Shown: positions 1 through 10,433 of the stretch, piece after piece | Layout: each line of letters opens with the position of its first letter | Numbering within the stretch: position 1 is the stretch's first letter | NCBI RefSeq assembly: GCF_019703515.2 | Contig: NC_059349.1 | Location: forward strand, 28,206,744 to 28,270,743 | Reading direction: 5' to 3' | Source of the DNA: Myxocyprinus asiaticus | Lineage: Eukaryota; Chordata; Actinopteri; Cypriniformes; Catostomidae | Length of the DNA stretch: 64,000 bases | Position numbers and translations under genes: made by a program | The notes under the pieces: generated by a model | Seen by the model: only the letters and a program-made list of their open reading frames with translations | Database searches by the model: none | What the model was told of the DNA's origin: nothing

Positions 1-627
1 TCTCAATAACAATTAATTTCATCATCTGATCCCAGAGCTGTGTGATACACTCTTAAAAGAATCTTGAGACTGTCTTATGCCAACAACTATAGATATGTTT
101 GCATGATGTACTGGGTGAAAATCCCATAATCATTACTTGACATGAATGTTAAACTTTGATTATGCCTCACAAGGATCTAGGATAATAAACAAGATATCTT
201 TAACAAAACTCCAACAGATTGTGTCTGATCAAGAATATCCTTTAATGTTGAAGATAAAGAGCACAATGAGGCAGAAATCAACGTTACATGTACAGAGGCC
301 CCAAAAAGTATTTAATATTATACTGTATATAGAGCATCAAACCAAGTGGCATTTATTTAAAATAAATATAGCACAAATACAAGTGTGTTAGGTTTACAGT
401 TATTAAACGTATATAAAACATATTTAAAATGTATATGATAACATATGAACTATATTGTCCACAGTTAAGACAAAATATTTGGACACTTTCATGTTGTCAA
501 ACTTTGTGGAACATGTCCAAAGTTAATGTGATGAACTACACTTGTGGATGCTCTGCTGGGGCCCTTGTGTGAACTTGAGGGTAACTGACTTCATACAATG
601 ACTTAACATGACTTTAAGACCAGTTTG
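1..627. other. AT-rich spacer, nothing recognised
   Basis: No conserved reading frame, repeat end or RNA gene is recognisable. The short open stretches show no protein-like conservation that I can see. Confidence 0.5.
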
Positions 628-631
628 TTAA

Positions 632-1167
632 AGAGCACCTATTATGGTTTTTAAACGTGCCTAATATTGTTTTAAAGGTCTCATACAATAAATTTACATG
701 CATCCAAGGTCAAAAAACACTTTAATTTGCTCATAATTTAAATTGCAGCATTACCTTTTTTTGCCAGTGTCAAAAACGACTCGTTCAATGATCCGTTCTA
801 AAGGATTCATTCTAAACTCCTTTCAGAGGGCCTACTCTGCTCTGATTGGTCAGATGTCCCAGTCTGTTGTGATTGGTCTACCGCTTAGTGTAGTGTTTGA
901 GGGCGGTCAAAGCTGTTCGCGAGCAGCCAATGAAGACCAGATGCGGGTTTTTTGTTACCAAATTACGTAGGTTAATACAGGAAGTAAGTCTGGAATTACT
1001 AACGACTCGTTTCAGGTGTTCAGAATCGGTTCTTTCATTTAGGAGTCAATAATTCCATTTGTCGTGCACTTTGATTTTTGAAACTTTGCAGACTTTTTTA
1101 CATTCACAAACAGCTATATAACACACTACATGAAAGGCAATATTTGAAAAACCATAATAGGTGCTCT
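632..1167. mobile_element. TTAA-flanked miniature inverted-repeat element
   Basis: Ends are perfect inverted repeats: AGAGCACCTATTATGGTTTT on the left and AAAACCATAATAGGTGCTCT on the right. Both sides carry TTAA (628-631 and 1168-1171). TTAA duplications are typical of piggyBac and Kolobok elements; which one cannot be decided here. No transposase is encoded. Confidence 0.8.
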
Positions 1168-1171
1168 TTAA

Positions 1172-2521
1172 AAGTAATTGGTAAAAAATGTCTCAGAAAA
1201 GTTCAGAGAAAAAGTATTTCATTATTTGTGTGCTAATGCCACTCTGTGTGATATTTTGTATCTAATGCAATGACATTGATACATTTTAAGTGGCCAAAAT
1301 TTTTTGGAGACACTGTATCTATGCATACTTTACCAATGCATACATTTCAAAATATATTTTTCTAAAAGGTATTTTTTTCCCCTTTTTCTCTTGTATTTAT
1401 TTATTCATGTTCATAATGCACATCGATTTTATATGGGTTGATTAATTTTCAAGCACCATTTGATGCGCCACTGCCCCAAGGGCTAGTTCCTACAATGAAT
1501 CCATTCATTCTCCATTAGCTCAAGAACGAGCCTTTGTTTTTTCCAAACAATGGGAGAGAAAAGCATCTGGTGATGAGAAGGGGGGAAGGCTGATGGGCGT
1601 TGATTTTTCAGAACGTCTCATGCACAAACTGACTATACTCACTCAGCCACAGGCTATCTCTAATTAACTAATCTCTAACTTCACCTTCCTCCATCGCCTC
1701 AACACCACTGCTGCATCTGGAGCTCACTGTTCATTCTGAGCAGCACCAGGGTGAGTTCTGGGTAGAGATATGTTGCAGTTGTGTTGTATTCTTCTTCTGT
1801 GTTGTTGACAGGCTAGTCAGGTGTAGGAGTGTGAGAACTGGTGAGGGACACTGTAGATACCATGGGTAACTCTAATTGGCCCCAGGTGAATAGTTGTGTC
1901 AGCAGTGGAGGAGCGTGGGAGCTGAAGAGGGCCTTGTGGAAGAGTTGCGTACTGATCAGAGAGATCGGGAGAAAGGGATCGATCCCTGATTAAAAATTCA
2001 TTCATATCCTGATTGTTTGGTAATGACTGTGTGTGTTGTGACAGTGTGACAGAGGTCATTTGTGGCTTCAGTCAGTGTTGTTTACACTGCTGCTTGGATT
2101 TAAAAAGTTACTTGCCACAGTTCATAATGGTGCTACTGCCACTTTTGGATGTGTGTTGTTATGAATAGTTTGAATAGTGTGCGATGTCTAAAGTTAAAGC
2201 TGAAGTGTATAATTTCTGCGCCACTAGTACCAAAATGAATTGCAAAAAATAAACATTGTTTTCAAACAGCGAATACACCCTCTGTCTGCAACAGGTCAAA
2301 CAAACAGATAGTCCCAGCCCCAATTCTCGCCATTGATTGTCAGTGTTGTTGTGTTGGGCTCGTCAGGCTGCTGAAAAAAACAGATCAATGTTGAAAGTGC
2401 CACAGTGTTTACACTTTTCTGTGACATCAACCTACAAAGGGTTTACTTATAGTTGTCACTGCATATTAAGCTGGGATAGGAGAAAGTGTTTTAACAATGA
2501 AAAAAATTACACATCAACTTT
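1172..2521. other. spacer with no supported gene
   Basis: No coding sequence that I recognise. A GC-richer piece at about 1680-1750 ends CACCAGG followed by GTGAGT and could be an untranslated exon, but nothing else supports it. Confidence 0.4.
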
Positions 2522-2716
2522 AAATGAATAGTTCACCCCAAAATGAAAATTATGTTGTTCCAAACCCGTATGCTGTCATTTTGTCCTGTTGATCACAAAA
2601 AGCGAATTTTGAGGACATTTTATGCAACTCTTTTACAAACAACAACAGTTTATTGTTCAAGGGGTGTCAAGCTCCAAACAGGACAAAAAAGCACCATAAA
2701 AGTAGTCCATATGACT
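2522..2716. repeat. half copy of a TAGTTCACCC-type miniature element
   Basis: Starts GAATAGTTCACCCCAAAATG and runs through typical internal sequence (CCAAACCCGTATG), but the opposite inverted end is missing. It passes straight into a second repeat (GACTGGGTAAAAATATTGAT). This family recurs many times in the window. Confidence 0.6.
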
Positions 2717-3064
2717 AGGACTGGGTAAAAATATTGATCGTCAACCTTGACATCAATTCTTAAATTCCCAGATCAATCTTTTAATCTATGCGGCAACCCT
2801 CTACCATTCGAGTAAATCACTTGCATATGCGACCAAATTTCACACCATGAGACTAAAAATGTGTGTGATTAGTCACTGGCTGGTAAATTTTTAGATGTCA
2901 CTCCCGAGTGATTGAGTAGTATAGCAGTGGAGAAGTTTAGCACTAAGATACTTTCACTATGTGTTGAGGGTAAATGTTTGTTTCAACTCGTTCCGTATGT
3001 GATGTGTTCAAAGATGAGATCCACACAATCCATTTGTCATTGAATAATGTCTCTTTTAATACCC

Positions 3065-3395
3065 TGTGGTGATGGGGGTGTGGTCGCGTGTCTGTCTGTG
3101 GGAGAGAGAGAGCGGTAAGGCTCGTCACCTGGGTTGTCATTATCTCTAACACCTGTTTCTTGTTGAAGTGATGTCGGAAGGAGACATAAAAAGGTGCATG
3201 AGGCATCAGAGTGATAGAGAGAGTGGAACCAGAGAGACTGTTCCTGCATCGGCAGAAGTAAAACACGTTTGTGTGTTTTATGTACTTACTGAGAGCCCTT
3301 TAAGTTTTTGAGTGACGCTGAAGAGTAATAAAATATCATGTTGACAGTTCACTGCCTCCTGACTCCTCCATTGCTCAAATTACTAACTTACAACA
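3065..3395 (+). repeat. 5' LTR of the Gmr1-type element
   Basis: Begins TGTGGTGATGGGGG and ends TTACAACA, 331 bp. It aligns along its whole length with 6328-6657. It contains a TATA-like CATAAAAAGG and a GTAATAAAATA polyadenylation region near its end. It differs from the 3' LTR at many positions, so the insertion is not recent. Confidence 0.85.
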
Positions 3396-3396
3396 G

Positions 3397-3414
3397 TGGT
3401 GCCGAAACCCGGGA
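3397..3414 (+). other. retrotransposon primer-binding site
   Basis: TGGTGCCGAAACCCGGGA begins one base after the 5' LTR. The leading TGG is complementary to the CCA end of a tRNA, as expected for minus-strand priming. I cannot name the tRNA with confidence. Confidence 0.75.
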
Positions 3415-3435
3415 GCAATCAGAGGAAGCGTCATC

Positions 3436-4278
3436 ATGGAATCTTCACCGCTGGGCGAAGTCATCAAGTCCCTCACCGGCATCCAGCAAAGTCAACATCA
3501 GGCCTCCATGGAGTTACACCTGGAGCAGGAACAGCATTTCCAACTCCTGCTTCAGGCTCAAGCAGAGGACTGGCAGGTATTCCAGAGCCTGAACAACAGA
3601 GAGGTGGCTGCCACTGCGACCCCAGAGACCTCAGCACTGGTGACTTTCATCAAAATGGGGCCAAGTGATGATCCTGAGGCCTACCTCGACCTGTTTGAGA
3701 AGACCATTGAGGTGTGGAAGTGGCCACCCGACTAGTGAACGGCCCGACTGTTACTGCTCTTCTCCGGGGAAGCACAACTAGTGGCCCAACAACTTTCTGC
3801 CACCAGCTTCCTCATTTATCAACATCTGAAAAAGGCCATCGTGCAATGGGTTGGCCGTAGTCCTGAACATAACTGTCAGTGATTCAGGTCCCTGAAGTTC
3901 AGGAAACACCGCCGTCCGTTCGCTTTTGCACAACAGCTCTGGGATGTCTGCCGGAAATGGTTGCTGGCTGAGGGAACCCGCGGTGCCATGGAGATTGTCA
4001 ACCTGGTGACACTGGAGCAATTCATCTCCCAGCTTCCTCGGGGGATGGCAGATTGGGTCCAGTGCCACCGCCCGGCATCACTGGAGGAGGCCGTCCAGCT
4101 GGCCGAGGACTACAAGGCGGTGTTTCCAGGAGGCAGCGATCCAGAGAATCTTCCTTCTCTCTCTCCTCTCTCTTCTCCCCTGCATCTCATCTTCCCCCTC
4201 TCGCCCCTCCCCTTTCCGTCCTGTTCCAGCTCCCCGGAGGTGGGGAGGAACCCCACCCAAACCCCTTCCCCGATCTAG
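3436..4278 (+). pseudogene. gag remnant with SCAN-like capsid domain
   Basis: One frame runs from an ATG (MESSPLGEVIKSL) to about 4278, broken by TAG and TGA at 3733-3738 and TGA at 3880. The segment at about 3883-4130 (RPFAFAQQLWDVCRKWL, LEQFISQLP, HRPASLEEAVQLAEDY) has the spacing and key residues of a SCAN domain. In vertebrate zinc-finger proteins that domain is thought to derive from the capsid of a Gmr1-like gag. The region after 4150 is a low-complexity Ser/Pro-rich linker from a CT-rich tract, where the frame is lost relative to the zinc knuckle downstream. Structural protein of the particle; certainly not functional now. Confidence 0.8.
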
Positions 4279-4279
4279 G

Positions 4280-4891
4280 GTGTCATTCCCTGTGTCTGTG
4301 TCCCCCACTTCTCCTGTCTCTCTCCACTCTCCTCCCCAGGTTGACGGGACCACCCCCACGACTGAGGTAGGGAAGCCTGGGCCTGTCTGCTGGGGCTGCG
4401 GGGAAGCCAGGCACTTCCAGGATCAGTGCTCGGTGATGGAGGTGGTGACACTGGTCCAGATCCCTGACGCTCCGCAGGCCGCCCCTAATCGGGCAGGGAC
4501 GTATCATATACCGGTGAGTCTAAAATGGGATACATACCAAGCATTGGTGGATTCAAGCTGTTCTCAAACCTCTATTCACCACCGCTTGGTGTAAGACAAG
4601 GCATTGGGCACAGATCAACGGGTGAGGGTGCGGTATGTGCATGGGGATATTCCCATGTATCCGGTGGTTACCATTGAGATACTATTTAGGGGAAAAAAGC
4701 ATAGCGTAGAGGCCGCGGTTAATTCCTGCCTCACCCATCCACTGATTTTAGGAACAAATTGGCCTGATTTTAAGAATTTAATAAGGGAAATATGTGTGGA
4801 TGGGTCCTGTAAAATGTTGTCTCGGTGTGTGACGTGCGATGCTTTGGCTGGAGAGGTGGTGCCAGGGCCATCAACAGCTACTCTGCATTAG
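4280..4891 (+). pseudogene. nucleocapsid zinc knuckle and aspartic protease remnant
   Basis: A CX2CX4HX4C zinc knuckle, CWGCGEARHFQDQC, lies at 4388-4429. In the same frame a retropepsin-like stretch follows: the expected catalytic D-S/T-G motif reads ALVDSSC, with Ser in place of Gly. After a TAA at 4592 the fold continues (VHGDIPMYPVVTIEI, then PLILGTNWP). The LILGTNWP block matches the second conserved protease motif (hydrophobic-Leu-Gly). The stop and the altered active site make it dead. Confidence 0.75.
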
Positions 4892-4993
4892 GATGACGCA
4901 AGAGAGGGAGTTCCCATCCTCAGGGGGTTCCCTGAGGGGGATTTCTCTCTGGAACAGTCACGTGATGAATCCCTCAAACACGCATTTGACTAA

Positions 4994-5689
4994 GTGAGAG
5001 TCATCGATGATCAAAAGCTCCAGCCAGGCGTCGCACTCATGTACCCATATTTTTTGATTATTAAAGATCGGTTGTATCGAGTGATGCAGGGCACTCAAAC
5101 AAAAGAAAATACAACCCAGTTATTGGTAGCGAAGAGCCGTCGGGAAACCCTCTTCCAGGCGGCTCACTATAATCCAATGGCTGGCAATTTAGATCACAAG
5201 AAAATGTTGAACCGAATAATAGCCCATTTTTTTTGGATGGGCATTCATGGGGACATTCGCAAGTGGTGTGCAGCGTGCCATGAATGTCAGTTGGTGAATC
5301 TACCGGCCACCCCAAAAGCGCCATTACACCCCCTACTGCTGATCGAGGTCCCTTTCTAGAGAATTGGCATGGACCCCGTCGGGCCATTAGAACGGACCGC
5401 ACGTGGGCATCGCTTTGTGTTAGTTCTGGTGGACTATGCAACGCGATATCCGGAAGCAGTGCCCCTGCGCAACATCTCAGCACATAGTGTTGCGGAGGCA
5501 CTCTTCAGAATAATCTCCCGAGTGGGGATTCCAAAAGAAATCCTCACTGATAAAGGCACTACCTTTATGTCACGAACTCTACGTGAATCATACGAATTGT
5601 TAGGTATTAAATCGATTCACACCAGTGTTTATCACCCACAAACAGATGGGGTGGTGGAACGATTTAATAAAACCTTAAAAAATATGTGA
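4994..5689 (+). pseudogene. retrotransposon integrase remnant
   Basis: This stays in the protease frame with only linker between, and no reverse transcriptase. The N-terminal zinc-binding part reads HYNPMAGNLDHKKML with WCAACHECQ; Asn occupies the place of the second His. After a TAG at 5357 the catalytic core has all three acidic residues: Asp in LVLVDYATRYPEA, Asp in ILTDKGTTF and Glu in TDGVVERFN, the last two separated by 35 residues as usual. The frame ends at a TGA at 5687, where foreign LTR-like sequence starts. The C-terminal domain is missing. Confidence 0.85.
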
Positions 5690-5931
5690 CACGAGGAGGA
5701 GGGCGTGGCTGGGCTGTGATGGAGCATGGCCGGCACAGAATCAGCTGATCAGTGGGAGAGCGAGATAAGAGGCAGCCGGAGACGCCGGTTTGACAGAGAG
5801 AGATGCACGTGGCCGTGTTGCATGTGTGTCTGTTCGTTTATGTTTTATGTTGTGTTTTATCATTAAACATTATGTTTACTGTTCAGCCAGTTCCCACCTC
5901 CTCTCTCCCAGGTTTTGGCACCAATGTAACA
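5685..5931 (+). mobile_element. LTR-like insert replacing the reverse transcriptase region
   Basis: About 247 bp beginning TGTGACACGAGG and ending CCAATGTAACA, so TG...CA bounded. It lies exactly between the broken integrase and the RNase H remnant. It contains a GATAAGAGGCAGCC-type segment and a CATTAAA polyadenylation-like site, consistent with a solo or partial LTR of a second element. The flanking bases do not form a clear target duplication, so deletion and insertion may have been coupled. Confidence 0.5.
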
Positions 5932-5935
5932 GATA

Positions 5936-6310
5936 AAGGACGGGCAAGGGGCAGTGCTCTCGTAGGAGGTGGAGGGGGAGGAGCGACTGGTGCTGTACAT
6001 GAGTTGTAAGCTCTCGCTGAGAGAGACTAAGTACAGCACCCTGGAAAAGGAATGTCTAGCGATCAAGTGCGCCGTCCTCACTCTCCGCTACTACCTGCTG
6101 GGGCGGGCCTTCACCCTCTGTTCAGATCACGCCCCACTCCAGTGGCTCCACCGCATGAAGGATACCAATGCACGGATCACCCGTTGGTACCTGGCACTTC
6201 AGCTATTCAAATTTGAGGTGATTCACAGACCAGGAGCACAGATGGCTGTGGCTGACTTTCTCTCTAGAAATGGAGGGGGAGTTGGCATGCTGGATGTTGC
6301 CCTGGCCTGA
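5936..6310 (+). pseudogene. RNase H remnant of the Gmr1-type element
   Basis: In the same frame as the integrase, with a TAG at about 5962. It reads RETKYSTLEKECLAI, LCSDHAPLQWLHRM, FEVIHRPGAQMAVADFLSR, the C-terminal part of the retroelement RNase H with its catalytic Glu and Asp residues. The first acidic residue was lost with the upstream deletion. It stops 18 bp before the 3' LTR, so RNase H is the last pol domain here. Confidence 0.85.
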
Positions 6311-6327
6311 GTCGGGCAGTGGGGATA
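6311..6327 (+). other. polypurine tract of the retrotransposon
   Basis: GTCGGGCAGTGGGGATA, largely purine, abuts the 3' LTR start at 6328, as expected for the plus-strand primer. Confidence 0.6.
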
Positions 6328-6657
6328 TGTGGTGATGGGGGCGTGGTCGTGTGTCTGTCTGCGGGAGAGAGAGAGTGGTAAGGCTCGTCACTCATTATCT
6401 CTAACACCTGTTTCTTGTTGTAGTGATGGCGAAGGGAGTCATAAAAAGGCGCACAAGGCATCAGAGTGATAGAGAGAGTGGAACCAGAGAGACTGTTCCT
6501 GCATCAGCAGCAATACGATGCGTTTGTGTGTTTTATGTGCTTATTGAGATCCCTTTTTGTTTAAGTTTTTGGGAGACACAGAAGAGTAATAAAATGCTCA
6601 CGTTGAGAGTTCGCTGCCTCCTGACTCCTCCATTGTTCATATTACGAACTTGCTACA
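6328..6657 (+). repeat. 3' LTR of the Gmr1-type element
   Basis: Begins TGTGGTGATGGGGG and ends CTTGCTACA, 330 bp, collinear with the 5' LTR. Contains AATAAA at 6588-6593. Followed by TACCT, nearly the same as the TACCC before the 5' LTR. Confidence 0.85.
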
Positions 6658-6824
6658 TACCTTTAGAAAGCTACATACTTTCTGTTTTTACAGGTGTTGA
6701 TCAAAAACAACTAACATTTATTTCTAATCAATAATAGAATGGATGCAGTAAATAAGCCATTCCACTCCACTCTTGTTAATATGTGTTTAAGCAAAACACT
6801 ACTAGACACTTGCTGAACTGCCGT

Positions 6825-7255
6825 TGTTCTTAAAGACACCATTTTAGAACATATTCTGCAAATCAATGTAAATACTTATAAATCATACAAATCATGCATG
6901 TAAACAATAAACATGTAACCAAAAATGTATATATGCAATATAATATATGCAATTCCAAGACATACTATTCATTTATTGAATACGTGTATTTGTACATTTT
7001 TTAAAACCTAAAATGTGAACAAAATGCTGAAAAACTCTAAAATGTGAACAAAATAATGAAAAACTTATGATAAAATAAAAATGGTAAAATTAAAATGTTC
7101 GTTTTGTACCAGTTAGAAGGTCCCCAGTAGAATCATCAGCATTAGCTGAGGGAGAATTTCTCTCATATGTGAACAAAATGGACATTATGACTAAAATATA
7201 CCTATATAAATTGGAATCGAACAGAACCAGGAATTCTATATCAATACCCAGCCCC
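6825..7255. repeat. dispersed repeat, copy 1 (CAATACCCAGCCC end)
   Basis: Collinear with 19995-20386, sharing AAATCAATGTAAATAC, AACAATAAACATGTAA, the (G/A)AGGTCCCC block and the terminal ATATCAATACCCAGCCC. A non-coding interspersed repeat with a hAT-like end. Confidence 0.6.
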
Positions 7256-8330
7256 ACATACCACATATTCCACGTCTTTTTAAGCCATACATTAGTAGAC
7301 CAAAATTGAAGTCATTATTCACTCTCAAATCAAATCAATTCATTGATGTAAATCTTTATGCAGCTCTCAAATCATATTCAGCACCTATGGAACAGGTTGG
7401 ACATCAATAACATCAAACCGTCATTACATATTTGGTTTGAGAACTTCAAGAGACTCAAAATTTTCCTTTTGTGTTCCAAGGAAAAATAAAACAGTATATG
7501 GATTTGGAATGGCAGTAAATAATTCATTTTTCATTAATTTCATTCATTCATTCATTCATTCACTGTTACTTTAACACAAGTTAAGAATGATCTTCTCACT
7601 TAAGGTTTTTTTTTTTTTTTTTTGTACCAAAGAGCATTTATGTGCCAGAGGTGGAGTGTAAAGTTGTTAAAGATTGGAAAAAGGAGGAAATGAGCAATAT
7701 TGTCAAGCTATAAGAACTTCCTGAAGGTTGGCTAAGATCAACTGACAAACCTCACTAGGGAATAAAATCAAAGCTCAGTTCATCATCAACTTCAGTTAGC
7801 CTAACATCCTTTGTTAAAAAAAAAGAAAAGCAGAGCAGTCAGGCATCTCATTCTGAGAGTTGAGGAAGACTAACCCTTCTATCTCTTTTATCAGCAAGTT
7901 TAACCTACACAACAATTAACAAGCCACTTTCATTATGATGACTAGCATCTCTGGCTGCTTTGATGTGGAAATGAGCGGAGGTCTTTTTTTTTCTTCTACA
8001 TCATAGAGAGCGCTAGCCGAGTATGTTTACATAACGCAGAGCGCTGGGAGCCAATGAGAGGCAGCATGCCAGTACTGCCAGGAGAGGACCGATAGATCTC
8101 AGTGTCTGATCTCCACTTAGCCATGGGCACTGAGAGGTGGTGGGAGAACCCGGGAATACATTATCCACTCAGGGAATTTTAAAGAGGGGGAGATAGTGAG
8201 AAAGAAGGAGTGTACAGGAGAGAGAGAGAAACATAGGGGGAGGGGGGTTGTTGTTGGGATGGGAAGAGAGGACAAGGAAGACGGAAGATTCTCATAGACC
8301 ACAATTGGCTGGATTTACCCCCCAACCCCC

Positions 8331-8333
<3 letters not shown>

Positions 8334-8397
<64 letters not shown>
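8334..8397. repeat. (CT)n microsatellite
   Basis: Thirty-two uninterrupted CT units. Open frames across it encode only Ser-Leu or Arg-Glu repeats and are not genes. Confidence 0.98.
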
Positions 8398-8398
<1 letters not shown>

Positions 8399-8529
8399 AA
8401 TTTTCTTTCAAATTTAATTTTGAAGTACTTTATTGACATGATTGTCTTTCATACAATATTGCCAAAGCATCAATACACACACAGTTGTCAAAGTGGGGGA
8501 AAAATAGGTGGTATTACTCACCTTGCTTG

Positions 8530-8530
<1 letters not shown>

Positions 8531-8561
<31 letters not shown>

Positions 8562-8588
8562 TAGATAGATAGATAGATAGACAGATAG
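8531..8588. repeat. (GACA)n/(GATA)n compound microsatellite
   Basis: A run of AGAC units passes into AGAT units, then one more AGAC. A typical vertebrate tetranucleotide repeat. Confidence 0.95.
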
Positions 8589-8901
8589 TGGGGTCGACTA
8601 CTAGCATTAATATATTTAGTGGTGGCGGTTTTAACTGGAGATGCATTTCTCTATTTAATGAAGAGATGCAACTTCTTGGAGAGCATTTTTGCATGATAAC
8701 AGCACAGTAAAACCATCTGTAAGAAGTTTTGTCTCTTTAGTTCTTTTGGTTAATCTTTTTATGTGCTGCTGTTACAGCAATCAAAGCACCGAATCAACAA
8801 TCCATTTCAAGACTGGTGGACGTTAAACCCTCTGCTGTGAGTAATGTTTCTGTGCTGTGGAGAGATTAAATTATTTTGCTGATTCTGTCTGACACTGCTT
8901 T

Positions 8902-10133
8902 AGCCAAGCGTACACTACACGACTTGCAGTCGGCGCCCTGCTATTTACACGGTATCTACTACGCAACCATTTGTCCCTGACTAAGGCCACATGTACACTG
9001 TTATTAAGATGCGTCTTTTGTGGTCCGATCACAAAGGTACAAGTGAGACATCACCATTGTACCTTGTTGTCTCTTTTGACCACTTGTGTTCGGATTTTGA
9101 GGAGAGAGCCTCTGATTTCATGAGGACATACATCACTTGTTACGTCGGTGTTTTACTAAATGATAATAAATCGCAAAAAATTAAAGAAAGCGATTAAAAC
9201 CGGTGCACAGTTTTTCTTAATTATTTGCAAACATGATGTTTAGAGCAGAACTCTGAGTTATTTTAGTGCAGTACATGCAACTGAGCATCTTATGTGCGTG
9301 CTGCTCATATCTGTGTCCCTTTTGTGAATGTTCATGCATTCGCTTTTTAAAATTTCCAATCGTACACTTACTTCCTTTTAAATTCACATGTAACCGGCGA
9401 AAAAAACATCTGTTACAGCTGCCTTTAGCATGGCCCCATTTCAAAAGGATCACTCAAAATGCACCTTAAAATTAAGATAACGAAATTCATTCACAAACTC
9501 GTGCAGTTTATTCTTGATAACATGTCAACAAACATGAAAGAATGGCTTTCACCCATCTTTGCGCTTATTGGCACCATTTGCAAAGGAGGAAAAAAACAGC
9601 TGAAAATAATAAAGACAGCGGGTAGGGAGATGTGGATGATGTTTTATATTATTATTTTTGTTTTCTCAATACCTTGCTCTCCTCTTTCAACAAACATGAA
9701 AGAACGGCTCACTACCCTTTTTACACGTATTTGTGCTAATTTGCAAGGAAAAAATAATATAAACTGCTGAAATAATAAAGACAGCAGGTAGGGAGATGTG
9801 GGTGAAGCTTAATTTTATTTTCTAATTATTTTTTGTCTTCTGCTTCCTAATACCTTGCCCTCCTCTTGTGCTTTCTCTATATTTCATTGGCTGTGGCTCA
9901 CTGTTGGTCTCTCACTCATCGGCACGGTGCGCACACCTGATGACAAAACGTCCAGATATCAAGCTATTTTGAAAAATGTAATAGCGTCTGGGACAAGTCT
10001 AGGCCTGTCGCAGTAGTGCACACACAACAAGACCGTTCATCATTCATGAGATCTGAGACTTCTTGTCGCAGATCAGTCGCTGAATCAAAACATCAAAGGA
10101 GATGAGCTTGAGTCATGTAGTGTACTCTAGGCT
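8902..10133. mobile_element. probable non-autonomous DNA transposon with 22-bp ends
   Basis: Left end AGCCAAGCGTACACTACACG and the reverse complement of the right end AGCCTAGAGTACACTACATG agree at most positions. Roughly 1.2 kb with no transposase. It contains a tandem duplication at 9525-9867. No clear target duplication was seen, so the boundaries are provisional. Confidence 0.45.
9525..9867. repeat. imperfect tandem duplication, two units
   Basis: Unit 1 (9525-9686) and unit 2 (9687-9867) both start TCAACAAACATGAAAGAA, share AATAATAAAGACAGC and GTAGGGAGATGTGG, and end with an ACCTTGC-CTCCTCTT block. Mismatches and indels show that the duplication is old. Confidence 0.75.
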
Positions 10134-10329
10134 GTAAATAAATAGTTGCAGTAAAAAGGTAGTGGAGCCTTTCATTTTTCTTTCTTTTCTTACTTGGATA
10201 GTTTTGTGCAATAATTTGTAGTTATTTAGCCTGTTTATTTGTTGAATATCCATTTGTTTACATGTTGAAGAGCTGTGCTTAGCGTCCATATCTCCCTCTG
10301 AAACGTGTCTGATCAGGGTCACGTGAACA

Positions 10330-10432
10330 TAACAGTCTACCGTAATTATATATTATCCTTAACACTGACAAGTCGTTCAAACAGTCAACCGACTAGTCGA
10401 TTATGAAAACTGGTAGTTTTGCATATCCCTAA
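10330..10432. repeat. end of a hAT-like dispersed repeat
   Basis: Contains CAACCGACTAGTCGATTATG and ends CATATCCCTAAT, resembling a common teleost hAT-type terminus. The other end was not located. Confidence 0.35.
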
Positions 10433-10433
10433 T

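Larger units (their letters stand above)
3065..6657 (+). mobile_element. decayed Gmr1-type Ty3/gypsy LTR retrotransposon
   Basis: A 3.6-kb retrotransposon with two similar LTRs of about 330 bp, a primer-binding site, gag, protease, integrase, an RNase H remnant and a purine-rich tract. The domain order is gag, protease, integrase, (reverse transcriptase lost), RNase H, LTR. Integrase ahead of RNase H is the hallmark of the Gmr1 group of gypsy-like elements; ordinary gypsy elements have integrase last. Protease, integrase and RNase H all fall in the same frame, which argues against a random shuffle. The flanks TACCC (3060-3064) and TACCT (6658-6662) form a near-perfect 5-bp target duplication. 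Several in-frame stops and the missing reverse transcriptase make it non-autonomous. Confidence 0.85.

Noticed and set aside
743..970. Small open frame near the left edge
   Set aside because: It lies entirely inside the TTAA-flanked miniature element and has no recognisable protein features.
5969..6310. RNase H after integrase as a simple inversion or shuffle
   Set aside because: All pol domains are on the same strand and in one frame, and RNase H abuts the polypurine tract and LTR; the Gmr1 order explains it better.
8179..8439. Reading frames through the (CT)n run
   Set aside because: They encode only dipeptide repeats from the microsatellite.
9525..9867. CRISPR-like or satellite array
   Set aside because: Only two diverged long units; no short repeats with unique spacers, and the DNA is vertebrate.
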